In this document: positions 28,526-36,385 of the stretch, piece after piece
Layout of the letters: the number at the start of each line of letters is the position of its first letter
How positions within the stretch are numbered: the first letter of the stretch is position 1
Assembly (NCBI GenBank): GCA_027942475.1
Contig: JAQFVP010000007.1
Location: 1 to 52,299 of the forward strand
Length of the DNA: 52,299 bases
Direction: 5' to 3'
From: Simkania sp.
GTDB taxonomy: Bacteria > Chlamydiota > Chlamydiia > Chlamydiales > Simkaniaceae
Made by a program: the position numbers and the translations under genes
Notes under the pieces: generated by a model
Database searches by the model: none
Told to the model about the DNA's origin: nothing
The model's input: the letters and a program-made list of their open reading frames with translations, nothing else

Positions 28526-29464
28526 TTATGGCTTAGAAGCGTTTTCCCCCGCAATTCCTCCCCCTAAACTGCTAGCAAAAGCTCCGCCTACGAGGAGAAG
28601 CATCGTAATTCTACCATTTTTAGTCGAAAGCAACCATTTGAGCAAACGGAAGAGCAAGGTCATTTTTTTGGCCTGATCTGGAATATCATCTGGATCAGAA
28701 ATCCAAAATGTTGCATCAAATTTATCCGGCGTGTCTTCCTGTGTATTGATTTGTTTCAAACGGGAAAAGGAGACTTTTTTTTCTTTAACAGATGCAGTTT
28801 GGACAAAGTCCCCTACGCGGATACACATTTGGGGCGACTTATTCATAAAGCGTTTAGAGCTTGGATATTGATTGGAATGGGCAGAAATCGAAACGGTGCG
28901 ACTGCCTAGGTAGTCTTTTACCTGTGGGTACTCAATTACTTGTTGCAAAAATTTTTGGATAAATTCATCAAATTCCTGTTCGGTTTCATGTGCTTTTCCC
29001 CTTTTGAAAACGGTATACGCCTGCTCAAAAGAGGTTTCTAATTCCTTCAAACAATTTTGCTCAGCGGTAGAGCCATCGCATACATCTAGATTCCCATTGA
29101 GCTGTTTTATGAAACGATCAACAATGGGAGAGACGCGCTCACCAAGGGGGTGATCAATAACCACTTGATTCATATCTGCTTTGCTCGGGCGCTTTCCAAT
29201 GGTCACTAGGCGGGGGGGAGTGTCGGGCAATAGGTTCGGTTTTGCCTCCAAAGAGGGCTTCTTTTCTAGATCGGAAGAGGAGGTAGAGACCTGTGCGTTC
29301 CCCTCCTGCACGGCAACGACCCGAGAGGGAGTAAGGGGAGGGGGGGGAACAGTCGGCGTTGAGGGCATTTCTTGACTAGGCAAGTGGGCAGGGGCGTCCT
29401 CTTTTGGTTCCACGCTCATGTCTAAGGATGGAGGCTGTTTTAGGTTGTCTAATGTAATCGCCAT
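28526..29464 (-). CDS. tail-anchored repeat-family protein A (single repeat)
   Basis: I do not recognise this family; this is the shortest of three tandem paralogues. The 312 residues comprise an N-terminal MAITLDNLK tag shared with its neighbours, a Pro/Ser-rich low-complexity region (20-100), a shared block around HPLGERVSPIVDRFIKQLNG (105-124), and one copy of the family repeat (about 138-190, core SFEQAYTVFKRGK). A conserved C-terminal domain follows (213-280: CIRVGDFVQTAS, EDTPDKFDATFW, DPDD). One hydrophobic helix lies near the C-terminus (about 286-306). There is no N-terminal signal peptide, so it would be inserted as a tail anchor or secreted by type III secretion. The ATG at 29464 has GGGA upstream. 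It is more diverged than the other two copies. A host-membrane effector is possible but unproven. Confidence 0.7.
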   Translation of the reverse strand: MAITLDNLKQPPSLDMSVEPKEDAPAHLPSQEMPSTPTVPPPPLTPSRVVAVQEGNAQVSTSSSDLEKKPSLEAKPNLLPDTPPRLVTIGKRPSKADMNQVVIDHPLGERVSPIVDRFIKQLNGNLDVCDGSTAEQNCLKELETSFEQAYTVFKRGKAHETEQEFDEFIQKFLQQVIEYPQVKDYLGSRTVSISAHSNQYPSSKRFMNKSPQMCIRVGDFVQTASVKEKKVSFSRLKQINTQEDTPDKFDATFWISDPDDIPDQAKKMTLLFRLLKWLLSTKNGRITMLLLVGGAFASSLGGGIAGENASKP

Positions 29465-29579
29465 TCTTGGATCCCAAAAGTAAAATATTTTATATACTGT
29501 AGGATGGGTCTGTTGATGTCAAGCAACTACTTTCTTGCCTAAAGGGAAAGGGTTCTTAATGAAAGAGACAAAGATACTC

Positions 29580-31247
29580 TTATAAGATGCGTTGCCTTCG
29601 AAACCCCCAAAAAAAACCACCTGCAAGTGCGGCAATGGAGATTGAGGTGATTAGAATTTTACCACTTTTCATCCTGAGCCATCTGCATGATCGCTGCATC
29701 ACGCTTAATTGCCTGTTTTGATCATCATCACTTGGATCAAAGAGCCAAACTGTTGCGTCAAATCTACTTGGAGTATCCTCTTTTCTATCCACTTGTTGCA
29801 GACGGGAAAGGCGGACTTTTTCCTCGCAAAGGGTTGCGGTTTGGACAAAGTTTCCCACACGGATACAGATTTGAGGCGCCTCACCAACAGAGCATTTAGA
29901 CTCTGGCTTTTGGTTCGAATATGCATAAATTGAGATGTTTCGATCTTTTAGGTAGTTTTTTACTTGCTCGCATTCCATCATCTTTAAAAGCAAATTCCGC
30001 ATAAAATCAGCAAATCCTAATTCGGTTTCGAGTTTTCTTGCCCTTTTGAAAACGGTATACATTTCCTCGAAAGGGAGCGCTAATGCTTTTAGATCGTGTC
30101 GGCCCACAAAGCCGTCCCAATTTGCTATTGCTTGCGCAGACATTGAGATGTTGTGATCTATGAGATCGTTTTTTACTTGCTCATGTTGAGTTATTTTCGA
30201 AAAAAATTCCCGCATAAAATCGGCGAATTCTAGTTCGGTGTTACACTCTCTTGCCCTTTTGAAAACGGTGCACATTTCCTCAAAAAAGCGCTCTAATGCT
30301 TGTAGACCATCTTGGCTTGTAGAATCCTCCTCATTTTCTATCTCTTGCGCAAAAATTGGGATATTCCAATGTGTTAGGTAGCTTTTTATTTGCTTGTGCT
30401 GACCCATTTTCGAAAAAAATTCTCGCATAAAATCAGCAAAACCCGATTCGGTATCGAGCTTTCTTACTCTTTTGAAAACGGTATACATTTCCTCAAAAGA
30501 GCGCCCTAATGCCTGTAGATCATGCTGGCTAATAGATAAGTCCCCATTTTCTATTTCTTGCTCAGAAATTGAAATGTTAGGCTTGCGTTGAGCCCTTTTC
30601 AGAAAAAAATCTCGCATAAAATCAGCAAACTTCACCGTGGCATCGAGCTTTCTTACTCTTTTGAAAATGGTATACATTTCCTCAAGCAAGTGCTCTAACG
30701 GTTTTACGCCGTGATTGTGCCCTTGTGAATATCTTTTTACTTGGTCGTATTCAGTTATTTTCGAAAAAAATTCTCGCATAAAATCAGTAAACCCTAATCC
30801 TAAGTCGAAATCGCTTACCCTTTTGAAAGAGGTATACATTTCCTCAAAAAAACTCCCCAATGCTGTTAGATCATGTGGGCTGGTGGGGTTATCTCGGTTT
30901 TTTACCCCTTCGATTTGCCTTATAAAGTGGAATAAAACGGGATAAATACGCGCACCAAGTGGATATTGACTCGAAGCTACATGTTTATCTGCTCGACTCT
31001 TAGGTCTTTCGGCAGCAATCAAGAGATGCAAATCGGTGCTTGCCTTTGCCCCTTTTGGCTCTGCTTCTTGAGGTAGATCTTTAAGGGCTACGCGGGAGGC
31101 GGTGAGAGGAGAAGCTTCATTGGGCGGTGTGTGCGGCGCTATTTCTAGATCGAGAGCATCAGCAGACACGCCTACTTTTGGCATGTTTTGCTCTACATCT
31201 TGTGTTAATGAACAGGAATCTTTTAAGTTGCTTAGCTTTACCGCCAT
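29580..31247 (-). CDS. tail-anchored repeat-family protein B (five repeats)
   Basis: A 555-residue paralogue of unknown function. I use the ATG at 31247 (MAVKLSNLKD) because GGAG lies seven bases upstream and the neighbouring paralogues begin the same way. A longer frame to 31280 adds unrelated residues. Architecture: N-terminal tag (1-30), Pro/Ala/Glu-rich linker, QYPLGARIYPVLFHFIRQIEG block (94-114), five helical repeats (about 126, 180, 241, 312 and 384 onward; core FEEMYTVFKRVRKLD then GFADFMREFF). The C-terminal domain (459-510: CIRVGNFVQTA, EDTPSRFDATVW, DPSDDD) leads to a single membrane helix at about 530-548 ending in a basic tail (RRQRIL). The whole gene lies in a copy of a 1911-base tandem duplication. 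Confidence 0.75.
   Translation of the reverse strand: MAVKLSNLKDSCSLTQDVEQNMPKVGVSADALDLEIAPHTPPNEASPLTASRVALKDLPQEAEPKGAKASTDLHLLIAAERPKSRADKHVASSQYPLGARIYPVLFHFIRQIEGVKNRDNPTSPHDLTALGSFFEEMYTSFKRVSDFDLGLGFTDFMREFFSKITEYDQVKRYSQGHNHGVKPLEHLLEEMYTIFKRVRKLDATVKFADFMRDFFLKRAQRKPNISISEQEIENGDLSISQHDLQALGRSFEEMYTVFKRVRKLDTESGFADFMREFFSKMGQHKQIKSYLTHWNIPIFAQEIENEEDSTSQDGLQALERFFEEMCTVFKRARECNTELEFADFMREFFSKITQHEQVKNDLIDHNISMSAQAIANWDGFVGRHDLKALALPFEEMYTVFKRARKLETELGFADFMRNLLLKMMECEQVKNYLKDRNISIYAYSNQKPESKCSVGEAPQICIRVGNFVQTATLCEEKVRLSRLQQVDRKEDTPSRFDATVWLFDPSDDDQNRQLSVMQRSCRWLRMKSGKILITSISIAALAGGFFWGFRRQRIL
29980..30950 (-). repeat. five-copy 71-codon repeat array in gene B
   Basis: The DNA motif CTTTTGAAAACGGTATAC (or a close variant) recurs at 30043, 30256, 30469, 30658 and 30820. 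The intervals are 213, 213, 189 and 162 bases, all multiples of three. The full unit is therefore 213 bases (71 residues), with two shortened units toward the N-terminus. Confidence 0.85.
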
Positions 31248-31280
31248 TTTATTCTCCAAAAATAAAAAATATTCCCACAA

Positions 31281-31498
31281 ATTCTAAGAATAATTTGGTT
31301 CCTGTCAACCCATAAACCAGATCATTTTTTGCCCGATTTACTAGAAGCGAAAAGGGCGTGAAAACTATTTTAGATAGAAGAGACAGTCGATAAGATGGTC
31401 ATTGACAAGGCTCGCCGCTTGCATAAAAGAGTAGGTAATTTTTTTAAGGAAATTATGCTCCGAGTGCTTCTCATGGCCTGAAGATCTAAACAATATTT
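31281..31498. repeat. copy of the gene C upstream region plus duplication junction
   Basis: From 31281 to about 31440 the sequence matches 33192 to 33351 base for base with scattered substitutions, at a constant offset of 1911. This marks a tandem duplication. Similarity stops near 31441, and 31441-31498 is the junction before the end of gene C. Confidence 0.85.
31365..31440 (-). pseudogene. 3' fragment of tag left by the duplication
   Basis: On the minus strand this fragment reads YSFMQAASLVNDHLIDCLFYLK and a stop, against YSFMQAAGLVNDHLIDCPFYLR at the end of the intact tag gene. It lacks the rest of the gene and a start, so it is a remnant. It shows that the copied unit began inside tag. 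Confidence 0.9.
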
Positions 31499-31569
31499 TT
31501 ATAAGAGGCGTTGCTGTTGAAGCCCCCAAAACAAACTGCCTGTAAGTGCAAAAGTGGAGAGTGCAATGA
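31499..31569 (-). pseudogene. out-of-frame membrane-anchor remnant of gene C
   Basis: Directly after the stop codon of gene C, another minus-strand frame reads LIIALSTFALTGSLFWGLQ and then QQRLL before TAA at 31499. It aligns with the membrane anchor and tail of protein B. The frame is lost because the region is seven bases shorter than in gene B. Confidence 0.85.
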
Positions 31570-33159
31570 TTAACATATCTGCATCCTGAGCCATCTGAAT
31601 AGTCGCTGTATCACACCTAATCGCCTGCTTTCATCATCATCATTTGGATCAAAGATCCAGACTGTCGCGTCAAATCTATTTGGAGTATCCTCTTTTCTAT
31701 CCACTTGTTGCAGACGGGAAAGGCGGACCTTGTCTTCGCAAAGGATTGCAGTTTGGACAAAATTTCCCACACGGATACAGATTTGAGGCGTCTCACCAAG
31801 AGAGCATTTAGACTTTGGATTTTGGTTCGAATATGCATGAATTGAAATGTTTCGATCTTTTAGGTAATTTTTTACTTGCTCGCATTCCATCATTTTTAAA
31901 AAAAAATCCCGCATAAAATCAGCAAACCCTAATTCAGTTTCGAGTTTTCTTGCCCTTTTGAAAACGGTATATATTCCCTCAAAAGGGGGCGCTAATGCTT
32001 TTAGATCATGTCGGCCCATAAAGCCGTTCCAGTTCTCTATTTCTTGCGCAGAAATTGAGATGTTGTGATCTATGAGGTAGTTTTTTACTTGCTCGTGTTG
32101 ACTTATTTTCGAAAAAAATTCTCGCATAAAATCGGCAAACTCTAATTCGTTGTTACACTCTCTTGCCCTTTTGAAAACGGCGCACATGTCCTCAAAAAAG
32201 CGCTCTAATGCTTTTAGATCATCTTGGCTCGTAGAGTTGTCCCCATTTTCTACCTCTTGCGCAAAAATTGGGATATTCCAATGCGTTAGGTAGCTTTTTA
32301 CTTGCTCGTGTTGACCCATTTCTGAAAAAAATTCTCGCATAAAATCAGCAAAACCCAATTCGGCATCTACCTCTCTTACTCTTTTGAAAACGGTATACAT
32401 TTTTTCAAAAGAGCGCTCTAATGCCTTTAGATCATCTTGGCTATTCGAAAAAAAATCTCGCATAAAATTAGCAAACTCTAAGTGAGCATCTATCTCTCTT
32501 ACTCTTTTGAAAACGGTATACATTTCCTCAAAATAGCGCTCTAACGCGCTTAGGGCATGTTGGCTAATAGAGTGGTCCCGATTTTTTACTTCTTGCGTAG
32601 AAATCGAAATATTGCGCCCTTGTAGATAGCTTTTTATTTGCTCGTGTTGAGCCGTTTTCGAAAAAAATTCTCGCATAAAATCAGCAAAGCCCAATCCGGA
32701 ATCAAGCCCTCTTACCCTTTTGAAGGCGGCATACATTTCCTCAAAAAAACTCTCTAATGCTTTTAAACCATCTGAGCTAATAGAGTTGTCTTGGTATTTT
32801 ACTCCTTCGATTTGCCTGATAAAGTGGAATAAAACGGAATAAATACGCATACCAAGTGGATATTGCGTCAACACTGGGTGTTCATCTGCTTGACTCTTAG
32901 GTCTTTCATCGGCAATCAAAATGTGCACAGAGGAAGGTGCGCTTTCCTGCAAGGGCCCATCCACCGTTGCACCTTCTGCTCGAGGTGGGTCCATGAGGGC
33001 TACGCGGGAGGCGGTGAAAGGAGAGGCTTCATTTGGCACTGTTTGCGGCGCTATTTCTAGTTCGAGCGCATCAGCCAGGACGCCTACTTTTGGCATTTCT
33101 TGCTCTACATTTTGTGTTAAGGAGGAGGATTCTTTCAAGTTGCTTAGCTTTATCGCCAT
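31570..33159 (-). CDS. repeat-family protein C (five repeats, anchor lost by frameshift)
   Basis: A 529-residue paralogue of protein B of unknown function. The start is the ATG at 33159 (MAIKLSNLKE) with GGAG six to seven bases upstream. It has the same order as B: N-terminal tag, low-complexity linker, QYPLGMRIYSVLFHFIRQIEG block, five repeats and the C-terminal domain (CIRVGNFVQTA, EDTPNRFDATVW, DPNDDD). It then ends at RWLRMQIC. A net seven-base loss just before the stop removes the membrane helix and basic tail found in B. The product would therefore be soluble, or the gene is decaying. The second repeat lacks about 30 residues. It lies 116 bases after the tag gene. Confidence 0.72.
   Translation of the reverse strand: MAIKLSNLKESSSLTQNVEQEMPKVGVLADALELEIAPQTVPNEASPFTASRVALMDPPRAEGATVDGPLQESAPSSVHILIADERPKSQADEHPVLTQYPLGMRIYSVLFHFIRQIEGVKYQDNSISSDGLKALESFFEEMYAAFKRVRGLDSGLGFADFMREFFSKTAQHEQIKSYLQGRNISISTQEVKNRDHSISQHALSALERYFEEMYTVFKRVREIDAHLEFANFMRDFFSNSQDDLKALERSFEKMYTVFKRVREVDAELGFADFMREFFSEMGQHEQVKSYLTHWNIPIFAQEVENGDNSTSQDDLKALERFFEDMCAVFKRARECNNELEFADFMREFFSKISQHEQVKNYLIDHNISISAQEIENWNGFMGRHDLKALAPPFEGIYTVFKRARKLETELGFADFMRDFFLKMMECEQVKNYLKDRNISIHAYSNQNPKSKCSLGETPQICIRVGNFVQTAILCEDKVRLSRLQQVDRKEDTPNRFDATVWIFDPNDDDESRRLGVIQRLFRWLRMQIC
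31900..32790 (-). repeat. five-copy 71-codon repeat array in gene C
   Basis: The same motif recurs at 31955, 32168, 32381, 32504 and 32717, at intervals of 213, 213, 123 and 213 bases. The 123-base unit is an in-frame loss of 90 bases relative to the full repeat. The three units nearest the C-terminus align one-to-one with gene B at an offset of 1912. Confidence 0.85.
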
Positions 33160-33275
33160 CTTATCTCCAAAAATAAGAAATATTTTCAAAAATTCTAAGA
33201 ATAATCAGGTTTCTGTCAACCCATAAACTAGATCATTTTGTGCCCGATTTACTAGGAGCGAAAAGGGTGTGAAAA

Positions 33276-33833
33276 CTATCTTAGATAGAAGGGACAGTCG
33301 ATAAGATGGTCATTGACAAGGCCCGCGGCTTGCATGAAAGAGTAGACAATTTTTTTTCCGATAAACACCATCCCCTCCTCTTTGAGCCCTTTTGCAAGCT
33401 TTTCGCTGATTTGAGAAAAACAGGGAACTTCCTCTTTTTGTTTCCAATGGCCCGAGATTGGGCGACTATTTACATATCTCCATACATAAGAGTCAAATGT
33501 CTGGAATTTTTCTTGTATTGAGACAACCACCCTCGCGTTATTTCGGATACTAAAAATTTTTCGGCGGTGACGCACAATAGATGGATTCAGCACTGCCCGC
33601 TCTAACTCCCCATCCGTCATCCGGGATACTAGAGTTGGATGAAAGCGATGAAATTGGGCTTTGTACCCCTCCCTTTTTTTGAGAATCAGCTCCCAACTAA
33701 GTCCCGCCTGAGAAATTTCGAGACAAAGGATTTCAAAAAGGTGGGAGTCGTCGTGCACTGGAATGCCCCATTCTTTGTCGTGATAATCAGCAAGCAGTTG
33801 ACTCGCTCGACCTCCAAAGCAGGGTGCATTCAT
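33276..33833 (-). CDS. tag: DNA-3-methyladenine glycosylase I
   Basis: Tag removes 3-methyladenine from alkylated DNA, the first step of base excision repair. With the ATG at 33833 (AAGG six bases upstream) it has 185 residues. The zinc ligands Cys5, His18, His176 and Cys180 match E. coli Cys4, His17, His175 and Cys179 by spacing. The AGLSWELILKKREGY core and YSFMQAAGLVNDH end are typical. The normal RCxW near the N-terminus is PCFGG. It follows the helicase gene by 16 bases. A 3' fragment of it was copied into the repeat locus downstream. Confidence 0.95.
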   Translation of the reverse strand: MNAPCFGGRASQLLADYHDKEWGIPVHDDSHLFEILCLEISQAGLSWELILKKREGYKAQFHRFHPTLVSRMTDGELERAVLNPSIVRHRRKIFSIRNNARVVVSIQEKFQTFDSYVWRYVNSRPISGHWKQKEEVPCFSQISEKLAKGLKEEGMVFIGKKIVYSFMQAAGLVNDHLIDCPFYLR

Positions 33834-33849
33834 CAAGTGCCTTGTGTGA

Positions 33850-35064
33850 TCATGTCCGTTTGCCCCGAAAACGGGATTGGCGAGGCTTTTTATTCGATTT
33901 GGGAAGTGGACGGTTTTTTCGATTGATAGAGGGCTCTAAACCGGGGAAAGTCACGACGTTTGGACTATGTCCTGTAGATGCCTTAATTTTTTTCATCGCC
34001 CCGACATCCCGACTTGCCACGAAAGAGCTGGCAAAGCCATGTGCCCCCGCTCGCCCAGTCCTCCCAATCCGATGTACATAATCCTCAGCGCTAAAAGGGA
34101 GGTCATAATTAATAACGTGCGTGATCGACTTGATATCAATACCCCTGGCGGCGATATCTGTGGCAACTAAAATATGAATCTCCCCTTTGTGCATTTTTAG
34201 CACGGTTTTCGAACGCTGATGCTGGCTAATGTCCCCATGCAAGGCACCGACGAGGTGATTTTTATCCCGGAGGTCTTTGGCCAGTCGATCTACTTGCCTT
34301 TTGGTCGAGGTAAAAATAATAGTATGCCCCCTGCCCTCTTGTTTGAGGAGGTGGTCGAGCAACCGGTCTTTGTGGCGCAGATTATCGACGAAATGGATGC
34401 TCTGTTTGATTTTCTGCGACTGCTCTACATCCGGTTTTACCCTGATTTCCATCGGGTTTTTGAGCAGCCGCTCTGAAAGCGTCACCACATTTTTTGGCAG
34501 CGTCGCTGAAAAGAGAACGGTCTGCCTCTGTTTGGGGATCAGAGATACAATGCTCTCGACCGGTTTTAAAAACCCTTTATCGAGCATCCGGTCCGCTTCA
34601 TCTAAAATGAGCATTCCTAGGCGGGAAAATTTTATTTTCTTACGATCAATCAAGTCAATCAAACGGCCGGGAGTTGCAATGAGAACTTCGTGAGGTTTGG
34701 ACAGCTTTCGAATCTGAGGCGGATAGGGCACCCCCCCATAAATGCAAACGAAGGGGAGGCGGGGCAGCGTCTGGGCATATTTTTTCGCTTGTTTTTCGAT
34801 TTGCATCGCAAGCTCCCTTGTGGGAGTCAAAATGAGCGCGCGTGGGCCCACACCTCGAGTATGCGAAGAGGCGGTGAGAAGGTGAAGCATCGGCAACAAA
34901 AAGGCGGCCGTCTTCCCAGTTCCGGTATGGGCCGAGGCCCGAAGATCAAAACCCCTCAGAATTTTGGGAATCACTTTGCATTGTATTTCTGTAGGCTTTA
35001 GATACCCGATTCTTTGAATGGCTTTGAGAATCTTGGGATGTAAAGATAAATCTTCAAATTTCAT
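33850..35064 (-). CDS. DEAD-box RNA helicase (RhlE-like)
   Basis: A 404-residue ATP-dependent RNA helicase with the Q motif (GYLKPTEIQ, 20-28), Walker A AHTGTGKT (45-52), PTREL, TPGR, DEAD (155-158), SAT, and HRIGRTGRAG near residue 335. A short basic C-terminal tail follows the two RecA domains. It resembles RhlE-type enzymes of ribosome assembly or mRNA turnover, but the exact subgroup is uncertain. It lies upstream of tag and downstream of infA. Confidence 0.93.
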   Translation of the reverse strand: MKFEDLSLHPKILKAIQRIGYLKPTEIQCKVIPKILRGFDLRASAHTGTGKTAAFLLPMLHLLTASSHTRGVGPRALILTPTRELAMQIEKQAKKYAQTLPRLPFVCIYGGVPYPPQIRKLSKPHEVLIATPGRLIDLIDRKKIKFSRLGMLILDEADRMLDKGFLKPVESIVSLIPKQRQTVLFSATLPKNVVTLSERLLKNPMEIRVKPDVEQSQKIKQSIHFVDNLRHKDRLLDHLLKQEGRGHTIIFTSTKRQVDRLAKDLRDKNHLVGALHGDISQHQRSKTVLKMHKGEIHILVATDIAARGIDIKSITHVINYDLPFSAEDYVHRIGRTGRAGAHGFASSFVASRDVGAMKKIKASTGHSPNVVTFPGLEPSINRKNRPLPKSNKKPRQSRFRGKRT

Positions 35065-35186
35065 TTTTTTATGATCTTCAGTGGAGAATAATTAACAGTA
35101 TAACACGTTCTGGGTAATTAAAGATAGAGCAGGGATCCACTCAAAATAGATAGGGATTTTTTCTATATAATCTGGGGAAAAAAGGG

Positions 35187-35405
35187 CTACCTCTGGCGGT
35201 ACACAATGCGCGCTTTTGTTAAATCATAGGGGGACATTTCCACTTTCACGATATCCCCTACAAAAACCCGAATGTTACGCATTCTCATCTTGCCACAGAG
35301 GTGCGCGAGAACAATCATTCCATTTTCAAGGGTCACACGAAAGGTCATATTCGGCAATAATTCTTCAACTTTTCCTTCAATTTTGATTGTATCTTCTTTG
35401 GGCAT
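35187..35405 (-). CDS. infA: translation initiation factor IF-1
   Basis: IF-1 binds the ribosomal A site during initiation. Starting at the ATG at 35405 (AAGGA five to six bases upstream) it has 72 residues, the E. coli length, and one S1-like OB fold ([38 protein letters not shown]). The frame extends to a GTG at 35429, which I reject because it lacks a ribosome-binding site. There is a 122-base gap to the helicase gene. Confidence 0.96.
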   Translation of the reverse strand: MPKEDTIKIEGKVEELLPNMTFRVTLENGMIVLAHLCGKMRMRNIRVFVGDIVKVEMSPYDLTKARIVYRQR

Positions 35406-35900
35406 ATTTTCCTTAATTTTCGGGTACACTTAAAACTGATTCTTAGCAAAGAAAGTGAAAAAAAAACAACACATTTTAAAGGCCGTAGAAATAATAAAAT
35501 TGACTCATAAGTGCGCTTTTTTCCTCTCTTACAATCGCACGCATGCAAGTTGAGGGTCTCTTTTTTGCTTAAACCTTGCAAATCCAAGAGAAAAGGATTC
35601 AAAAAACCGCCCTCAGATCTACTTTGACATCCAATATAAATCTACCCCCATTTATTAACAAGAAAAAAGTTTAATGTTATTTTAAAATTGATAAATAATA
35701 GATAAATTATTCAAATGAATTCAAAATTGCATTTTGAATTTGCATATAACAATCAAAAGGAAATCAGATCCTTGAATTACGCAAAAAAAAAAGTGGACAT
35801 GACCCAAGGGGAATGTGCCCCGCCCGCGGACTATACAAACATACGCCAAATGCTTGGGTCAGACTTGCGCAATTCTATTTATTTTGTATAAAATGCCCTT
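35406..35900. other. gene-free region between infA and sufE
   Basis: These 495 AT-rich bases lie between divergent genes and contain no believable coding sequence. The part next to sufE holds a long-range inverted repeat (35801-35860) and a -10-like TATAAA (35887-35892). The infA promoter is presumably in the left part, but I cannot pick one with confidence. Confidence 0.5.
35801..35860. promoter_or_regulatory. inverted repeat closing a GC-rich element before sufE
   Basis: GACCCAAG (35801-35808) pairs perfectly with CTTGGGTC (35853-35860), enclosing 44 bases that include a smaller GGGG/CCCC hairpin. The element is much richer in GC than its AT-rich surroundings. It could be a structured RNA, an operator or an old terminator. 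Confidence 0.35.
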
Positions 35901-36329
35901 ATGTCGTTTTCAAGCTGTTTGCAAAATCAAGAGGAGCTTCGTTTGGTATTTGCATCTTTTCAGACAGTAGATGAGAGGTACGCAAAGTTGATAGATTTTG
36001 GGCGCAGCCTAAAACCTTATCCAAAGAAGTTTTTGACTCCAAAGTATTTAGTAAAAGGGTGTCAGAGCTTAACTTACTTAAAAAGCACGATGCAAGATAG
36101 GCAAATGCACTTTGTCGCCCAATCTGATGCTTTGATTTCATCCGGACTTGCAGCGCTCCTTTTGGCGATCTATCAAAAAGAGTCCCCTGAAACAGTGATT
36201 AAATGCTCCCCCACTGTCTTAAAAGAGCTAAATTTTGCCAGTTATCTTTCACCGAGCCGCGCAAATGGGCTCAGCAGTCTCTATCTTCGCATGCAGCAAG
36301 ATGCAGTAAAAGCGATGCAAATGGTGTGA
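35901..36329 (+). CDS. sufE: SufE-family cysteine desulfurase partner
   Basis: SufE accepts sulfur from the desulfurase SufS for Fe-S cluster assembly. The 142-residue protein has the active cysteine Cys54 in LVKGCQS and the conserved SDALISSGLAALLLAIY and YLSPSRANGLSSL segments. There is no Shine-Dalgarno sequence before the ATG. A TATAAA motif ends only eight bases upstream, so the transcript may be nearly leaderless or the promoter lies elsewhere. The downstream gene is convergent. Confidence 0.9.
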   Translation: MSFSSCLQNQEELRLVFASFQTVDERYAKLIDFGRSLKPYPKKFLTPKYLVKGCQSLTYLKSTMQDRQMHFVAQSDALISSGLAALLLAIYQKESPETVIKCSPTVLKELNFASYLSPSRANGLSSLYLRMQQDAVKAMQMV

Positions 36330-36385
36330 CTTTTTTGCTTAGCCCTTGCCCGCTCTTATCGGCTTTTTCGTTTTAAGCAAAACGG

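Noticed and set aside
29980..32790. Regular repeats that might be a CRISPR array or tandem satellite.
   Set aside because: The period is 213 bases and lies in frame inside two genes, with no short palindromic repeats or unique 30-40 base spacers.
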